Assembly (NCBI GenBank): GCA_002505945.1
Contig: DAWM01000002.1
Location: forward strand, 4,704-11,425
DNA length: 6,722 nt
Direction: 5' to 3'
Source of the DNA: Candidatus Woesearchaeota archaeon UBA119
GTDB taxonomy: Archaea; Nanobdellota; Nanobdellia; Woesearchaeales; UBA119
Positions 1 to 6,532 of the stretch are shown one piece after another. The position numbers were made by a program, and so were the translations under genes. The notes under the pieces were generated by a model, which saw only the letters and a list, made by a program, of their open reading frames with translations, had not been told where the DNA came from and ran no database searches. Position 1 is the first letter of the stretch. The number at the start of each line of letters is the position of its first letter.

Positions 1-142
1 AGATTAACTTTGGGGATGATCAATAAGATTTCCCATCAGTCTGGTCGCTTAACAGTCTCTGCTATTTTCCACCAGAAAAATATCATTACTATCATAAGAG
101 CAATCGCTCCAATTTGTTTCCAGCTACAAGAATACCGCAAAA
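1..142. other. Left-edge region with no supported gene
   Basis: The reading frame of the downstream glycosidase is open from the window edge through this stretch, with possible starts at TTG 10 and ATG 16. The peptide it would add (about 50 residues) does not resemble the N-terminus of the glycosidase family, whose recognisable sequence begins only around base 265. A TATA-like element at 143-158 lies after it, so transcription of the glycosidase probably starts downstream. The opposite strand also has an open frame ending with a stop at 36-38 that would encode a hydrophobic peptide; I treat it as unproven. This is most simply intergenic DNA, but an N-terminal extension cannot be excluded. Confidence 0.4.
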
Positions 143-158
143 CTTTTAAAAATAGTAT
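143..158 (+). promoter_or_regulatory. TATA-like promoter element of the glycosidase gene
   Basis: The sequence CTTTTAAAAATAGTAT is centred about 30 bp before the ATG at 178. In archaea the TATA box sits about 25-27 bp before the transcription start, so this would give a leaderless or very short-leader mRNA beginning near 173-178. No Shine-Dalgarno sequence is visible before ATG 157 or ATG 178, which agrees with leaderless initiation. Almost the same string occurs before the next gene at 1395-1409. The call is by eye only; A/T-rich matches are common in such DNA. Confidence 0.4.
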
Positions 159-177
159 GGAACAAAATATAACTGAA

Positions 178-1389
178 ATGAACAATAATAACAATCTCCA
201 GAAACTCAAGTCAGAATTCTCAGATTTATTAAAAGAGAATCAAAGAGAAAGCAGGGGATATAAATATACGGTGCCTTCCCCTCATCTCTATCCGTATCAA
301 TGGCTCTGGGACAGTTGCTTCCATTCTATAATATATACGAGATTAGGAGAACTGGGCTGGGCTAAAGATGAGATTCGTTCCTTAATAGCAGGCCAGTGGG
401 AAAATGGAATGCTCCCTCATATGATTTACTGGGAGAAGAACGAGATGCATAATGTTAATTGGGGCACTGAAAAAAACACTTCTTCTTTAACTCAACCGCC
501 CATGATTGCTTATGCAGTAGAGCGCGTCTGGAAGGCCTCAAAGGATGATGATTTTGTTAGAGAGGTTTTTCCCAGCTTAGTAAGATTTTACAAATGGTTA
601 AGGGATGAAAGAGGAGAAGATAAGTTAATCCGTTGCGTGCATCCTTGGGAAACTGGAGAGGATGACTTCGTGGCATGGGATTCCATCTACAAGGTAAAGG
701 AACCATCCAAGAAAATCCTTGAGAATCTCAAAATAGACATCTTAGACAGATTCGTTAAAACAGAGCTCAATTCTAAAGAGTTTCTTAAGATGAACATATT
801 CTCTCTGAAGAGTCTGTTGTTCAACTCTGTTTACCTAAGAAATCTTGAATCCATGAGGTTATTGGCTAACATCATTAGCTCACCAGAAGAGGAGTATTTT
901 CAGGAATTACTGCCTAAAGTAAGAGAAGCTTTCAAAAAGAATCTCTTCAACAATCAATTCAAGATATACTCCTCATATTATGATGGGAATGTGTGTATAG
1001 AAAATATTGAGAATTCCTCTATTTTTCTTCCCTTGTTTGCTAATATAAGCAGCGAAGAAGAGGCGAAGGAACTGGTTGAAAAATATCTTAAGAATGAAGA
1101 CAAATTCTGGCTGAGGTATCCTGTTCCCACTAGCTCTGCTGATGACGAAAACTTCCAGCCAAACAGGTATTGGAGAGGCAGCTCTTGGGTCAATATCAAC
1201 TGGTTCATATACAAGGGCTTGAGATGTTATGGCTATGATAAAGTTGCCCAAGAAGTAAGGGATGCAACAATAAGAATGATAAACAAGACAGGGTTCTGGG
1301 AGTATTACAATCCCATAAATGCCAAAGGACTTGGGGCTAAAAATCTAACATGGAGCGGGCTTGTGTTTGATATGGACAACCCTGATTAA
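178..1389 (+). CDS. MGH1-like / GH63-related glycoside hydrolase
   Basis: This is a probable glycosidase with an (alpha/alpha)6-barrel, related to mannosylglycerate hydrolase MGH1, GH63 and trehalase-like enzymes. From the chosen start it is 403 residues, about the size of a single barrel domain. Visible motifs in order are WLWDSCFHS (residues 42-50), ENGMLPHMIYW (75-85), TQPP (105-108), HPWETGEDDF (155-164), YWRGSSWVNINW (331-342), GFWEYYNP (371-379) and a final TWSG (391-394). By analogy with GH63, the general acid would be Asp162 or Asp163 and the general base Glu375; both are present. No signal peptide or membrane segment is seen, so it should act in the cytosol. Start choice: ATG 178 lies 30 bp after a TATA-like box; ATG 157 is the main alternative, and TTG 10 or ATG 16 would add a tail unlike the family. 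The substrate is unknown; a mannosylglycerate- or glucosylglycerate-type solute, trehalose or an alpha-glucan are all possible. A phosphodiesterase gene follows 47 bp downstream on the same strand. Confidence 0.82.
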   Translation: MNNNNNLQKLKSEFSDLLKENQRESRGYKYTVPSPHLYPYQWLWDSCFHSIIYTRLGELGWAKDEIRSLIAGQWENGMLPHMIYWEKNEMHNVNWGTEKNTSSLTQPPMIAYAVERVWKASKDDDFVREVFPSLVRFYKWLRDERGEDKLIRCVHPWETGEDDFVAWDSIYKVKEPSKKILENLKIDILDRFVKTELNSKEFLKMNIFSLKSLLFNSVYLRNLESMRLLANIISSPEEEYFQELLPKVREAFKKNLFNNQFKIYSSYYDGNVCIENIENSSIFLPLFANISSEEEAKELVEKYLKNEDKFWLRYPVPTSSADDENFQPNRYWRGSSWVNINWFIYKGLRCYGYDKVAQEVRDATIRMINKTGFWEYYNPINAKGLGAKNLTWSGLVFDMDNPD

Positions 1390-1394
1390 TTCTT

Positions 1395-1415
1395 CTTTTA
1401 AAAAAGTATTTAAAG
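1395..1415 (+). promoter_or_regulatory. TATA-like promoter element of the phosphodiesterase gene
   Basis: The 47-bp gap between the two plus-strand genes contains CTTTTAAAAAAGTAT (1395-1409), running into TATTTAAAG (1407-1415). The second box is centred about 26 bp before the ATG at 1437, the right place for an archaeal TATA box serving a leaderless mRNA. The T-rich run at 1391-1399 just after the upstream stop codon could also help end transcription of the glycosidase gene, since archaeal RNA polymerase stops at oligo-T. Function is inferred from position and composition only. Confidence 0.45.
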
Positions 1416-1436
1416 CAAAGTAGGGTTAAGCATAAA

Positions 1437-2591
1437 ATGCCTCTACCTGATTACAAAGGAAACAGCATAGTTAACCTAATGAGCTCTTTAGGGAATGCAA
1501 TGGGATATAGGCATAGGTATCCTGAATTATCCTCCTTGAGAAGCAACGAGATATCCGATTCAAGAAACATAATTCTAATCATTATAGATGGCCTAGGTTA
1601 TCATTTCCTTAAAGAAAGAAAAGATGATTCTTTCCTGAAAAAAGGATTACAAGCAAGAATGACTTCTGTATTTCCCTCCACTACTGCAAGCGCTGTTCCG
1701 GTCTTTCTTACAGGCGAGGCACCGCAACAACACGGCCTCACAGGTTGGTATATGCTTCTTAGAGAGGTTGGAGCGGTTGCCACAATACTTCCTTACACAT
1801 CAAGAACAGGAGGAGTATCTCTAGGCAAGCTTAAGGATTTGAGATACAGCTTCTCTGAAAAGTCTTTCCCTTCAAAGATAAACAGAAGGAACAGTTATAT
1901 TCAGCCAATTAAAATTAAAGACACTACCTTTACATTAGCTACTTCAGAAAACTCGAAAAGGAATGGCTATTCTAACTTAAATGGCTTCATCAGGCAGATA
2001 AAAAAGTCCATAACCAAAAAGGGAAAAAGGAACTATATATATGCATATTATCCTGGCTTAGATTCTGTAGGGCATCATTTTGGGATGAGCAGCCCTGAAG
2101 CAAACAAGGAGTTTATGGAAGTAGATAAAGCGATACAACTTCTTATTAAGAGGCTTGAAGGAAGCAATTCAACTGTAATTATCACTGGAGATCATGGACA
2201 GAAGGATACAACAAGAAACAGAATTATCTGGCTCCATAAGCACCCAAAACTTAAGGACTGCCTTTCCATTCCTTTATGCGGAGAACCTAGAGTTAGCTAT
2301 TGTTATGTTCATCCCCATAAAGTAAAGGATTTCAAGTATTATGTAAGGAATAAGATGAGTCATATCTGTATCATGCACAAATCAGAAAACATAATCAAGA
2401 AAGGATATTTTGGTTTGTATAAGCCGCATCCAGAACTTAAGCATAGAGTTGGGGATTTCGTGCTAATAATGAAAGAGAACTATGTTTTGAGAGATAAGAA
2501 ACCTGGCAAGAAAGCCGAAGCCCTAATAGGCAACCATGGTGGAATAAGCAAACAAGAGATGTTTGTTCCATTGATAATATTTAAGGTGTAG
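1437..2591 (+). CDS. Type I phosphodiesterase / nucleotide pyrophosphatase family protein
   Basis: This 384-residue protein belongs to the alkaline phosphatase superfamily, in the branch of type I phosphodiesterases and nucleotide pyrophosphatases. The full two-metal site can be read: Asp51 in IIIDGLG, the nucleophile region FPSTTAS (79-85, most likely Thr83), Asp209 and His213 in LDSVGHHFG, Asp252 and His253 in TGDHG, and His367 in GNHGG. The LTGEAPQQHGLTGW segment (91-104) is also typical. All catalytic positions are present, so it should be an active hydrolase of phosphodiester or pyrophosphate bonds using two divalent metals, commonly zinc. There is no signal peptide; the hydrophobic stretch at 45-50 is the buried strand before the first metal ligand. 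It is therefore probably cytosolic. The substrate is not known. No clear Shine-Dalgarno sequence precedes the ATG, and a TATA-like box lies about 26 bp upstream, which suggests leaderless translation. The gene converges with nrdG, with 4 bp between the two TAG stops. Confidence is high for the family and low for the substrate. Confidence 0.87.
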   Translation: MPLPDYKGNSIVNLMSSLGNAMGYRHRYPELSSLRSNEISDSRNIILIIIDGLGYHFLKERKDDSFLKKGLQARMTSVFPSTTASAVPVFLTGEAPQQHGLTGWYMLLREVGAVATILPYTSRTGGVSLGKLKDLRYSFSEKSFPSKINRRNSYIQPIKIKDTTFTLATSENSKRNGYSNLNGFIRQIKKSITKKGKRNYIYAYYPGLDSVGHHFGMSSPEANKEFMEVDKAIQLLIKRLEGSNSTVIITGDHGQKDTTRNRIIWLHKHPKLKDCLSIPLCGEPRVSYCYVHPHKVKDFKYYVRNKMSHICIMHKSENIIKKGYFGLYKPHPELKHRVGDFVLIMKENYVLRDKKPGKKAEALIGNHGGISKQEMFVPLIIFKV

Positions 2592-2595
2592 GATT

Positions 2596-3318
2596 CTATC
2601 TAACGATTACATTATCAATATATTTCTCTAATCTAAGCTTAAAGGCTTTCAATTCCTCTTCGGAATAAGCTGAGAATTTCTGCCATGAAGAGTCTAGAAT
2701 ATTGTCAGGTCTGAAAGTCTGAAGAGCAAGACGAGAAGCACCTTTCAACGCCTTGCCCATTGCCATCATATCCTCCTCAGAATGCTTACCTTTTATCAAT
2801 GTAATTCTGAATTCTACCCTAATCAAATCCTTCTTAGAAAGAGCTAAAAGGAAATCAATACTCTCCTTAATATTCTCAAAAAGCTTTTCTGTTAAGACCG
2901 GGCCTGTGAATTCCTTGTATCTCCCAAAATCCAGGGGAGCCTTTACATCCGTCGCAATAAAATCAAGCAATCCTTCTTCAACCAGCCTCTTTAAAAAAGA
3001 AGGAAAAGTACCATTCGTATCCAACTTTACAGAATGACCAAGCCCTTTAACCCTCTTAAAAAAAGCCTCCAATTCAGAATGAAGCAAGGGCTCTCCACCG
3101 GTTACGGTTACTGCATCAATCACTTTCTTCCTCTTCTTTAGAAAAACAAAAATCTCCTCTTCTAAGAAAGACAGATTCTTATGAAAGAGTTCCGGTAAAA
3201 CCAAAGAAGAATTCTGGCAGAAGGGACATCTTAAGTTGCATCCCTGAGTAAATAGAACCGTTGTAATCTTCCCAGGATAATCAACCAAGCTCTGCTTCTG
3301 CCAGCCAGCAAACTTCAT
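2596..3318 (-). CDS. nrdG: Anaerobic ribonucleotide reductase activating protein (radical SAM)
   Basis: This 240-residue radical-SAM enzyme cleaves S-adenosylmethionine at a 4Fe-4S cluster and abstracts a hydrogen from the glycine of NrdD to make the catalytic glycyl radical. It begins MKFAGWQKQSLVDYPGKI, the usual start of the NrdG2-type activases. The cluster motif is C27-NLR-C31-PF-C34 (CxxxCxxC). The SAM-binding GGEP motif is at 74-77, and KLDTNG at 98-103 is the next conserved strand. It is cytosolic. The ATG lies one base after the TAA stop of nrdD, so the two are cotranscribed and probably translationally coupled. A purine-rich AGAGAGGT lies about 14 nt upstream of the start, inside the end of nrdD, a little far for a strong ribosome site. 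The pairing with a class III reductase makes the functional call firm, although related activases can serve other glycyl-radical enzymes. Confidence 0.93.
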   Translation of the reverse strand: MKFAGWQKQSLVDYPGKITTVLFTQGCNLRCPFCQNSSLVLPELFHKNLSFLEEEIFVFLKKRKKVIDAVTVTGGEPLLHSELEAFFKRVKGLGHSVKLDTNGTFPSFLKRLVEEGLLDFIATDVKAPLDFGRYKEFTGPVLTEKLFENIKESIDFLLALSKKDLIRVEFRITLIKGKHSEEDMMAMGKALKGASRLALQTFRPDNILDSSWQKFSAYSEEELKAFKLRLEKYIDNVIVR

Positions 3319-3319
3319 T

Positions 3320-6300
3320 TTAATCCGTCTTTACCTCTCTCTCCTTATCTGTTTCCTTAATCTTCTTATCAAAGAGTTTTCTCTGGGAAAACTCAGCCTG
3401 CTTTCCTTCATTCCACTGCTTAACCGGCCTAAGATAACCCACTACTCTTGCAAAGACCTCGCACTCAGTTTCCTTGCCCACCTCAGCACATTTAGGACAT
3501 TTGTGATGCTCTCCATATATGTAGCCATGCTCAGGACAAATACTAAAGGTAGGGGATAAAGTAAAGTAAGGCAGATGATAAGTATGGGCAACTTTCTTCA
3601 CTAAAGACTTAACTGACTCAACCGGAATCTTCTGCTCCCCAGCGAAGATATGTAAAACCGTCCCACCAGTATATTTTACCTGAAGAGGATCCTGCAAATC
3701 CAACGCCTCAAATATATCATCTGTAAAATCCACAGGCAGTTGAGAAGAGTTTGTATAATATGGCTCAGATCCTTCGCTAACTTGTGGATTATTAGCCACA
3801 ATAATATCCGGGAACTTTCTCCTGTCAATCTTTGCTAACCTATAGGATGTAGACTCAGCAGGAGTCGCCTCTAGATTATATATGTCCCCTGTCTTCTCCT
3901 GGTAAGAAGTAAGCTTATCTCGCATAAAGTCCATAACCTTAAGCGCAAAGGATTTGCCCTCTTCCTCTCCAATTGACGATCCAAGGAAGTTAAGACAACA
4001 TTCATTCATTCCGATCAACCCAATAGTAGAGAAATGGTTTTTCCAATACTTATCAAATCTCTTCTTAATATCCCTCAGATAAAACTTTGAATAAGGAAAA
4101 AGCCCCAAGTCAGTCAAACGCTCAAGGGTCTTCCTCTTGATAACCAGGCTCTGTTGAGCCAAATCCATCAGATGGCTCAAGCGGTTAAAGAAATCTTCTT
4201 CAGACTTAGCAACATATCCCAGTCTTGGAAGGTTAATCGTGACTACACCAATAGAACCTGTAAGGGGGTTCGCTCCGAAAAGCCCTCCTCCTCTTGACCT
4301 CAGTTCTCTATTATCCAGTCTGAGCCTACAGCACATACTCCTAACATCATCAGGGTTCATATCTGAATTCACAAAATTGGAGAAATAAGGAATACCATAC
4401 TTAGCGGTCATTTCCCAAACGGGCTTAAGATACTCGTTATCCCAATCAAAACCTTTGGTTATATTGTATGTAGGAATGGGAAAAGTAAACACCCTACCAT
4501 TTGCATCTCCCTCACTCATAATCTCAGCAAAGGCCTTATTAAGAAGATTCATCTCTTCCTGGAACTCTCCATATGTTTCCTGTTGTGGTTTCCCACCTAT
4601 TATCACTGGTTCATCCTTCATAAACTTGGGAACCTCTAAATCCATCGTGATATTTGTAAAAGGGGTATTTCCTGTAATAAACACCTTACCATTTCTGCGA
4701 GCAATAACAGTCTCATTTTCAGTGTTGGGGCTCCATATTACCCCTGAATAATCTACCTTCCTAATCTCCTGAATATAGGTATCCTTATGTTTTATGAGAT
4801 GGACAACAAAGATAGGTTTTGTGCCAATTGTGGGGGTTCTAGTAAGAACTGTAGACCCATAACCAGCATTTGAAGCAATTGCCTGCAACTTATCACAAAT
4901 ATCAATATCAGATGTAGCAATCTTACATCCCTCGAAGCCCTCTGCCCTAAGGTATGTCTTCAAGAAAAGCTCCGACTGCCTTTGGCTCATGTCCAACAAT
5001 TTAGAGGGAATGAATCCTACTGTTTCCTTTGTATTAAACCATTTATGGATTACTTTAGAAGAGTCCGCATTAAGCCTTAATCTTTTAACAGGTTCTCCTA
5101 ACCCTTTTTGGGTATATTCAGAAAATTTAAGATTAAAGTGCTTGAGCAATGTTTTGATCTCCTTGTAATTATGGGGTTTCTTCTTTTCGGACTGATAAAT
5201 GCTTATCCTATAACAACTTCTATAATTCTTTCCTGGCCTCTCTATGGAGCCTTCTCCAATTATCCAAGCCATCAATTTTATTTGTTCATCGCTTAAATCT
5301 ATATCCTTCTTTGAATTAGCTGCCGCAACAGGAGTTATAACTGGAGATTTTAATTTCAGAATGTCTTCAATCGGCTCCAATACATATTCATTTGATTGGA
5401 ATTTCTTCCTAATTACTCGATGCTTTGGAGAGATCAATTGATCTTGAACCCTATTCTTAAGATTATACATCGTTCCTTTGTATTTCTTCCTAAAAACATG
5501 CCTTACTTTCTTGTTCTCTATCTTTTTCTTTTTGATATTAAATGTCTTTATTACATCCCCCTCATTAACCTCTTCATACCCTTTCCAGCCAGAAGGAGTA
5601 AGAATCTCGGTATCCTCTGACATACATTGAAATCCCACCCTAGTTGGCACATTAATATTATATACGAACTCCTGGAATGCCTGCTTTACCTGCTTATAAC
5701 TAAGATTATCATGTCTGATAAAAGGAGCGAGCAGGGTATCAAAGTTGGAGAAAGCCTGGGCTCCAGCAGATTCCCCTTGAAGGGTATAGAAGAAGTTTAC
5801 TGCTTGTCCAAGAGCTGTTCTTAGATGCTTGGGTGGTCTTGCCTCTACCTTGCCTTTAACACCTCTGAAACCAGTTCTTAAGAGGTCTTGAAGGTCCCAA
5901 CCAACACAATAAACACTCAAGGTGCCTAAATCATGGATATGGAAATCACCATTTACATGAGCATCCTTAATTGCCTCAGGATAAATCCTATTGAGCCAGT
6001 ATTGGGAGCTAATGATAGAAGAGATATGGAAGTTTAAGCCCTGAAGCGAATAATCCATGTTCGCGTTCTCCCTTACCCTCCAATCCTTAATATCCAAATA
6101 ATCATCAACCAAATCAATATTAGAAAGCAGATGCTGGGCATTCCTCATATTCTCTCTTTTATACCTATATATTATGTAAGCCTTTGCAACCTCATACAGA
6201 TTATTCTTAATAAGTACTCTCTCAACAGCATCCTGGATTTCTTCAATAGAAGGGATTGGTTTCTCAGCTTTCTTTTCCTTAAGGATTTCTACCACTTGAT

Positions 6301-6433
6301 CCCCAAGCTTCTGAGCACGTTTGCGATTATTCTTTCCAACTGCTCTGGCCGCTCGATATATAGCAAAAACAATTTTATCCTTATCAAAAGGAACTATTCT
6401 GCCATCTCTTTTCTTAACTTTTTTAATCTCCAT
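3320..6433 (-). CDS. nrdD: Anaerobic (class III) ribonucleoside-triphosphate reductase, intein-containing
   Basis: This enzyme reduces ribonucleoside triphosphates to deoxyribonucleotides without oxygen, using a glycyl radical. The precursor is 1037 residues; removing a 320-residue intein (270-589) leaves 717. An ATP-cone regulatory domain fills about residues 3-95 (KKRDGRIVPFDKDKI). The catalytic barrel follows, with HIHDLG (165-170) and Cys176 in YCVGWDL, the probable match to T4 NrdD Cys79. The MCCRLRLD stretch (700-707) aligns with the family's GCR, so Cys702 is the likely thiyl-radical residue. A second Cys pair lies at 812-813. The C-terminus has a zinc-type cluster (Cys966, Cys979, Cys982, possibly Cys991) and the glycyl-radical motif RVVGY with Gly999. 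The start is supported by GGTGGT just upstream and by the ATP-cone beginning at once. nrdG follows after a single base. Whether formate or a thiol protein supplies electrons cannot be told from what I see. Confidence 0.96.
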   Translation of the reverse strand: MEIKKVKKRDGRIVPFDKDKIVFAIYRAARAVGKNNRKRAQKLGDQVVEILKEKKAEKPIPSIEEIQDAVERVLIKNNLYEVAKAYIIYRYKRENMRNAQHLLSNIDLVDDYLDIKDWRVRENANMDYSLQGLNFHISSIISSQYWLNRIYPEAIKDAHVNGDFHIHDLGTLSVYCVGWDLQDLLRTGFRGVKGKVEARPPKHLRTALGQAVNFFYTLQGESAGAQAFSNFDTLLAPFIRHDNLSYKQVKQAFQEFVYNINVPTRVGFQCMSEDTEILTPSGWKGYEEVNEGDVIKTFNIKKKKIENKKVRHVFRKKYKGTMYNLKNRVQDQLISPKHRVIRKKFQSNEYVLEPIEDILKLKSPVITPVAAANSKKDIDLSDEQIKLMAWIIGEGSIERPGKNYRSCYRISIYQSEKKKPHNYKEIKTLLKHFNLKFSEYTQKGLGEPVKRLRLNADSSKVIHKWFNTKETVGFIPSKLLDMSQRQSELFLKTYLRAEGFEGCKIATSDIDICDKLQAIASNAGYGSTVLTRTPTIGTKPIFVVHLIKHKDTYIQEIRKVDYSGVIWSPNTENETVIARRNGKVFITGNTPFTNITMDLEVPKFMKDEPVIIGGKPQQETYGEFQEEMNLLNKAFAEIMSEGDANGRVFTFPIPTYNITKGFDWDNEYLKPVWEMTAKYGIPYFSNFVNSDMNPDDVRSMCCRLRLDNRELRSRGGGLFGANPLTGSIGVVTINLPRLGYVAKSEEDFFNRLSHLMDLAQQSLVIKRKTLERLTDLGLFPYSKFYLRDIKKRFDKYWKNHFSTIGLIGMNECCLNFLGSSIGEEEGKSFALKVMDFMRDKLTSYQEKTGDIYNLEATPAESTSYRLAKIDRRKFPDIIVANNPQVSEGSEPYYTNSSQLPVDFTDDIFEALDLQDPLQVKYTGGTVLHIFAGEQKIPVESVKSLVKKVAHTYHLPYFTLSPTFSICPEHGYIYGEHHKCPKCAEVGKETECEVFARVVGYLRPVKQWNEGKQAEFSQRKLFDKKIKETDKEREVKTD
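4667..5626 (-). mobile_element. Intein with LAGLIDADG homing endonuclease, inserted in NrdD
   Basis: This is an in-frame 320-residue protein intron (NrdD precursor residues 270-589) that should splice itself out after translation. The N-terminal junction is FQ/CMSEDTEILTPSGW (block A, Cys1). Block B is near 320-341 with SPKH (335-338), His338 being the conserved residue and Ser replacing the more usual Thr. Two dodecapeptide motifs mark the homing endonuclease: LMAWIIGEG (387-395) and LKTYLRAEG (491-499). Each keeps its acidic metal ligand (Glu394, Glu498), so nuclease activity is plausible. Block F starts near YSGVIWSP (562-569) and the C-terminal splice motif is VFITGN/T (584-590), with Asn589 as terminal residue and Thr590 as the +1 nucleophile. 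The usual penultimate His is Gly. Joining the flanks restores RVGFQTPFTNITMD, which contains the conserved QTPF segment of class III reductases, so the boundaries are secure. The element can spread to intein-less nrdD copies if the nuclease is active. Confidence 0.95.
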
Positions 6434-6437
6434 TCAT

Positions 6438-6443
6438 ACCACC
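6438..6443 (-). promoter_or_regulatory. Shine-Dalgarno site of nrdD
   Basis: Read on the minus strand, GGTGGT lies 4 nt before the nrdD ATG; its GGTG part has a 6-nt spacing, typical of archaeal ribosome sites. It decides the start at 6433. A second ATG overlaps (at 6437-6435) in another frame and reaches a stop after four codons, so it is not a competing start for a real protein. Confidence 0.6.
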
Positions 6444-6493
6444 AGTTCATTCCATAAAAACGTGAAGGATACCCCTAAATTAGACGAAAAAAC

Positions 6494-6506
6494 AAATTTT
6501 ATAATT
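6494..6506 (-). promoter_or_regulatory. TATA-like box upstream of nrdD
   Basis: On the minus strand the sequence AATTATAAAATTT is centred near 6500, about 67 bp before the nrdD ATG. With the usual archaeal distance of about 25 bp from TATA box to transcription start, the mRNA would begin near 6475 and carry a leader of about 40 nt that includes the GGTGGT ribosome site. No bacterial -35/-10 pair with proper spacing stood out. The call is by eye, in A/T-rich DNA. Confidence 0.4.
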
Positions 6507-6532
6507 CTTAGAGGAAGCAAGATACGCTAGCT

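Noticed and set aside
10..177. Extension of the glycosidase to a TTG at 10 or ATG at 16
   Set aside because: The added residues do not look like the family, a TATA-like box lies after them, and the TTG has no ribosome site at proper spacing. ATG 178 (or 157) fits better, though the frame is open to the window edge.
973..1251. Minus-strand open frames opposite the glycosidase
   Set aside because: They overlap the conserved catalytic motifs of the plus-strand glycosidase and have no recognisable domains.
2592..2595. Bidirectional terminator between the convergent genes
   Set aside because: Only 4 bp separate the stops, and I saw no G/C-rich hairpin with a T tract in the adjoining coding ends.
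4455..5824. Several plus-strand open frames of 60-100 codons opposite the intein and flanking nrdD
   Set aside because: They are antisense to a strongly recognised coding sequence, show no family features and lack start signals; they are shadows of nrdD.
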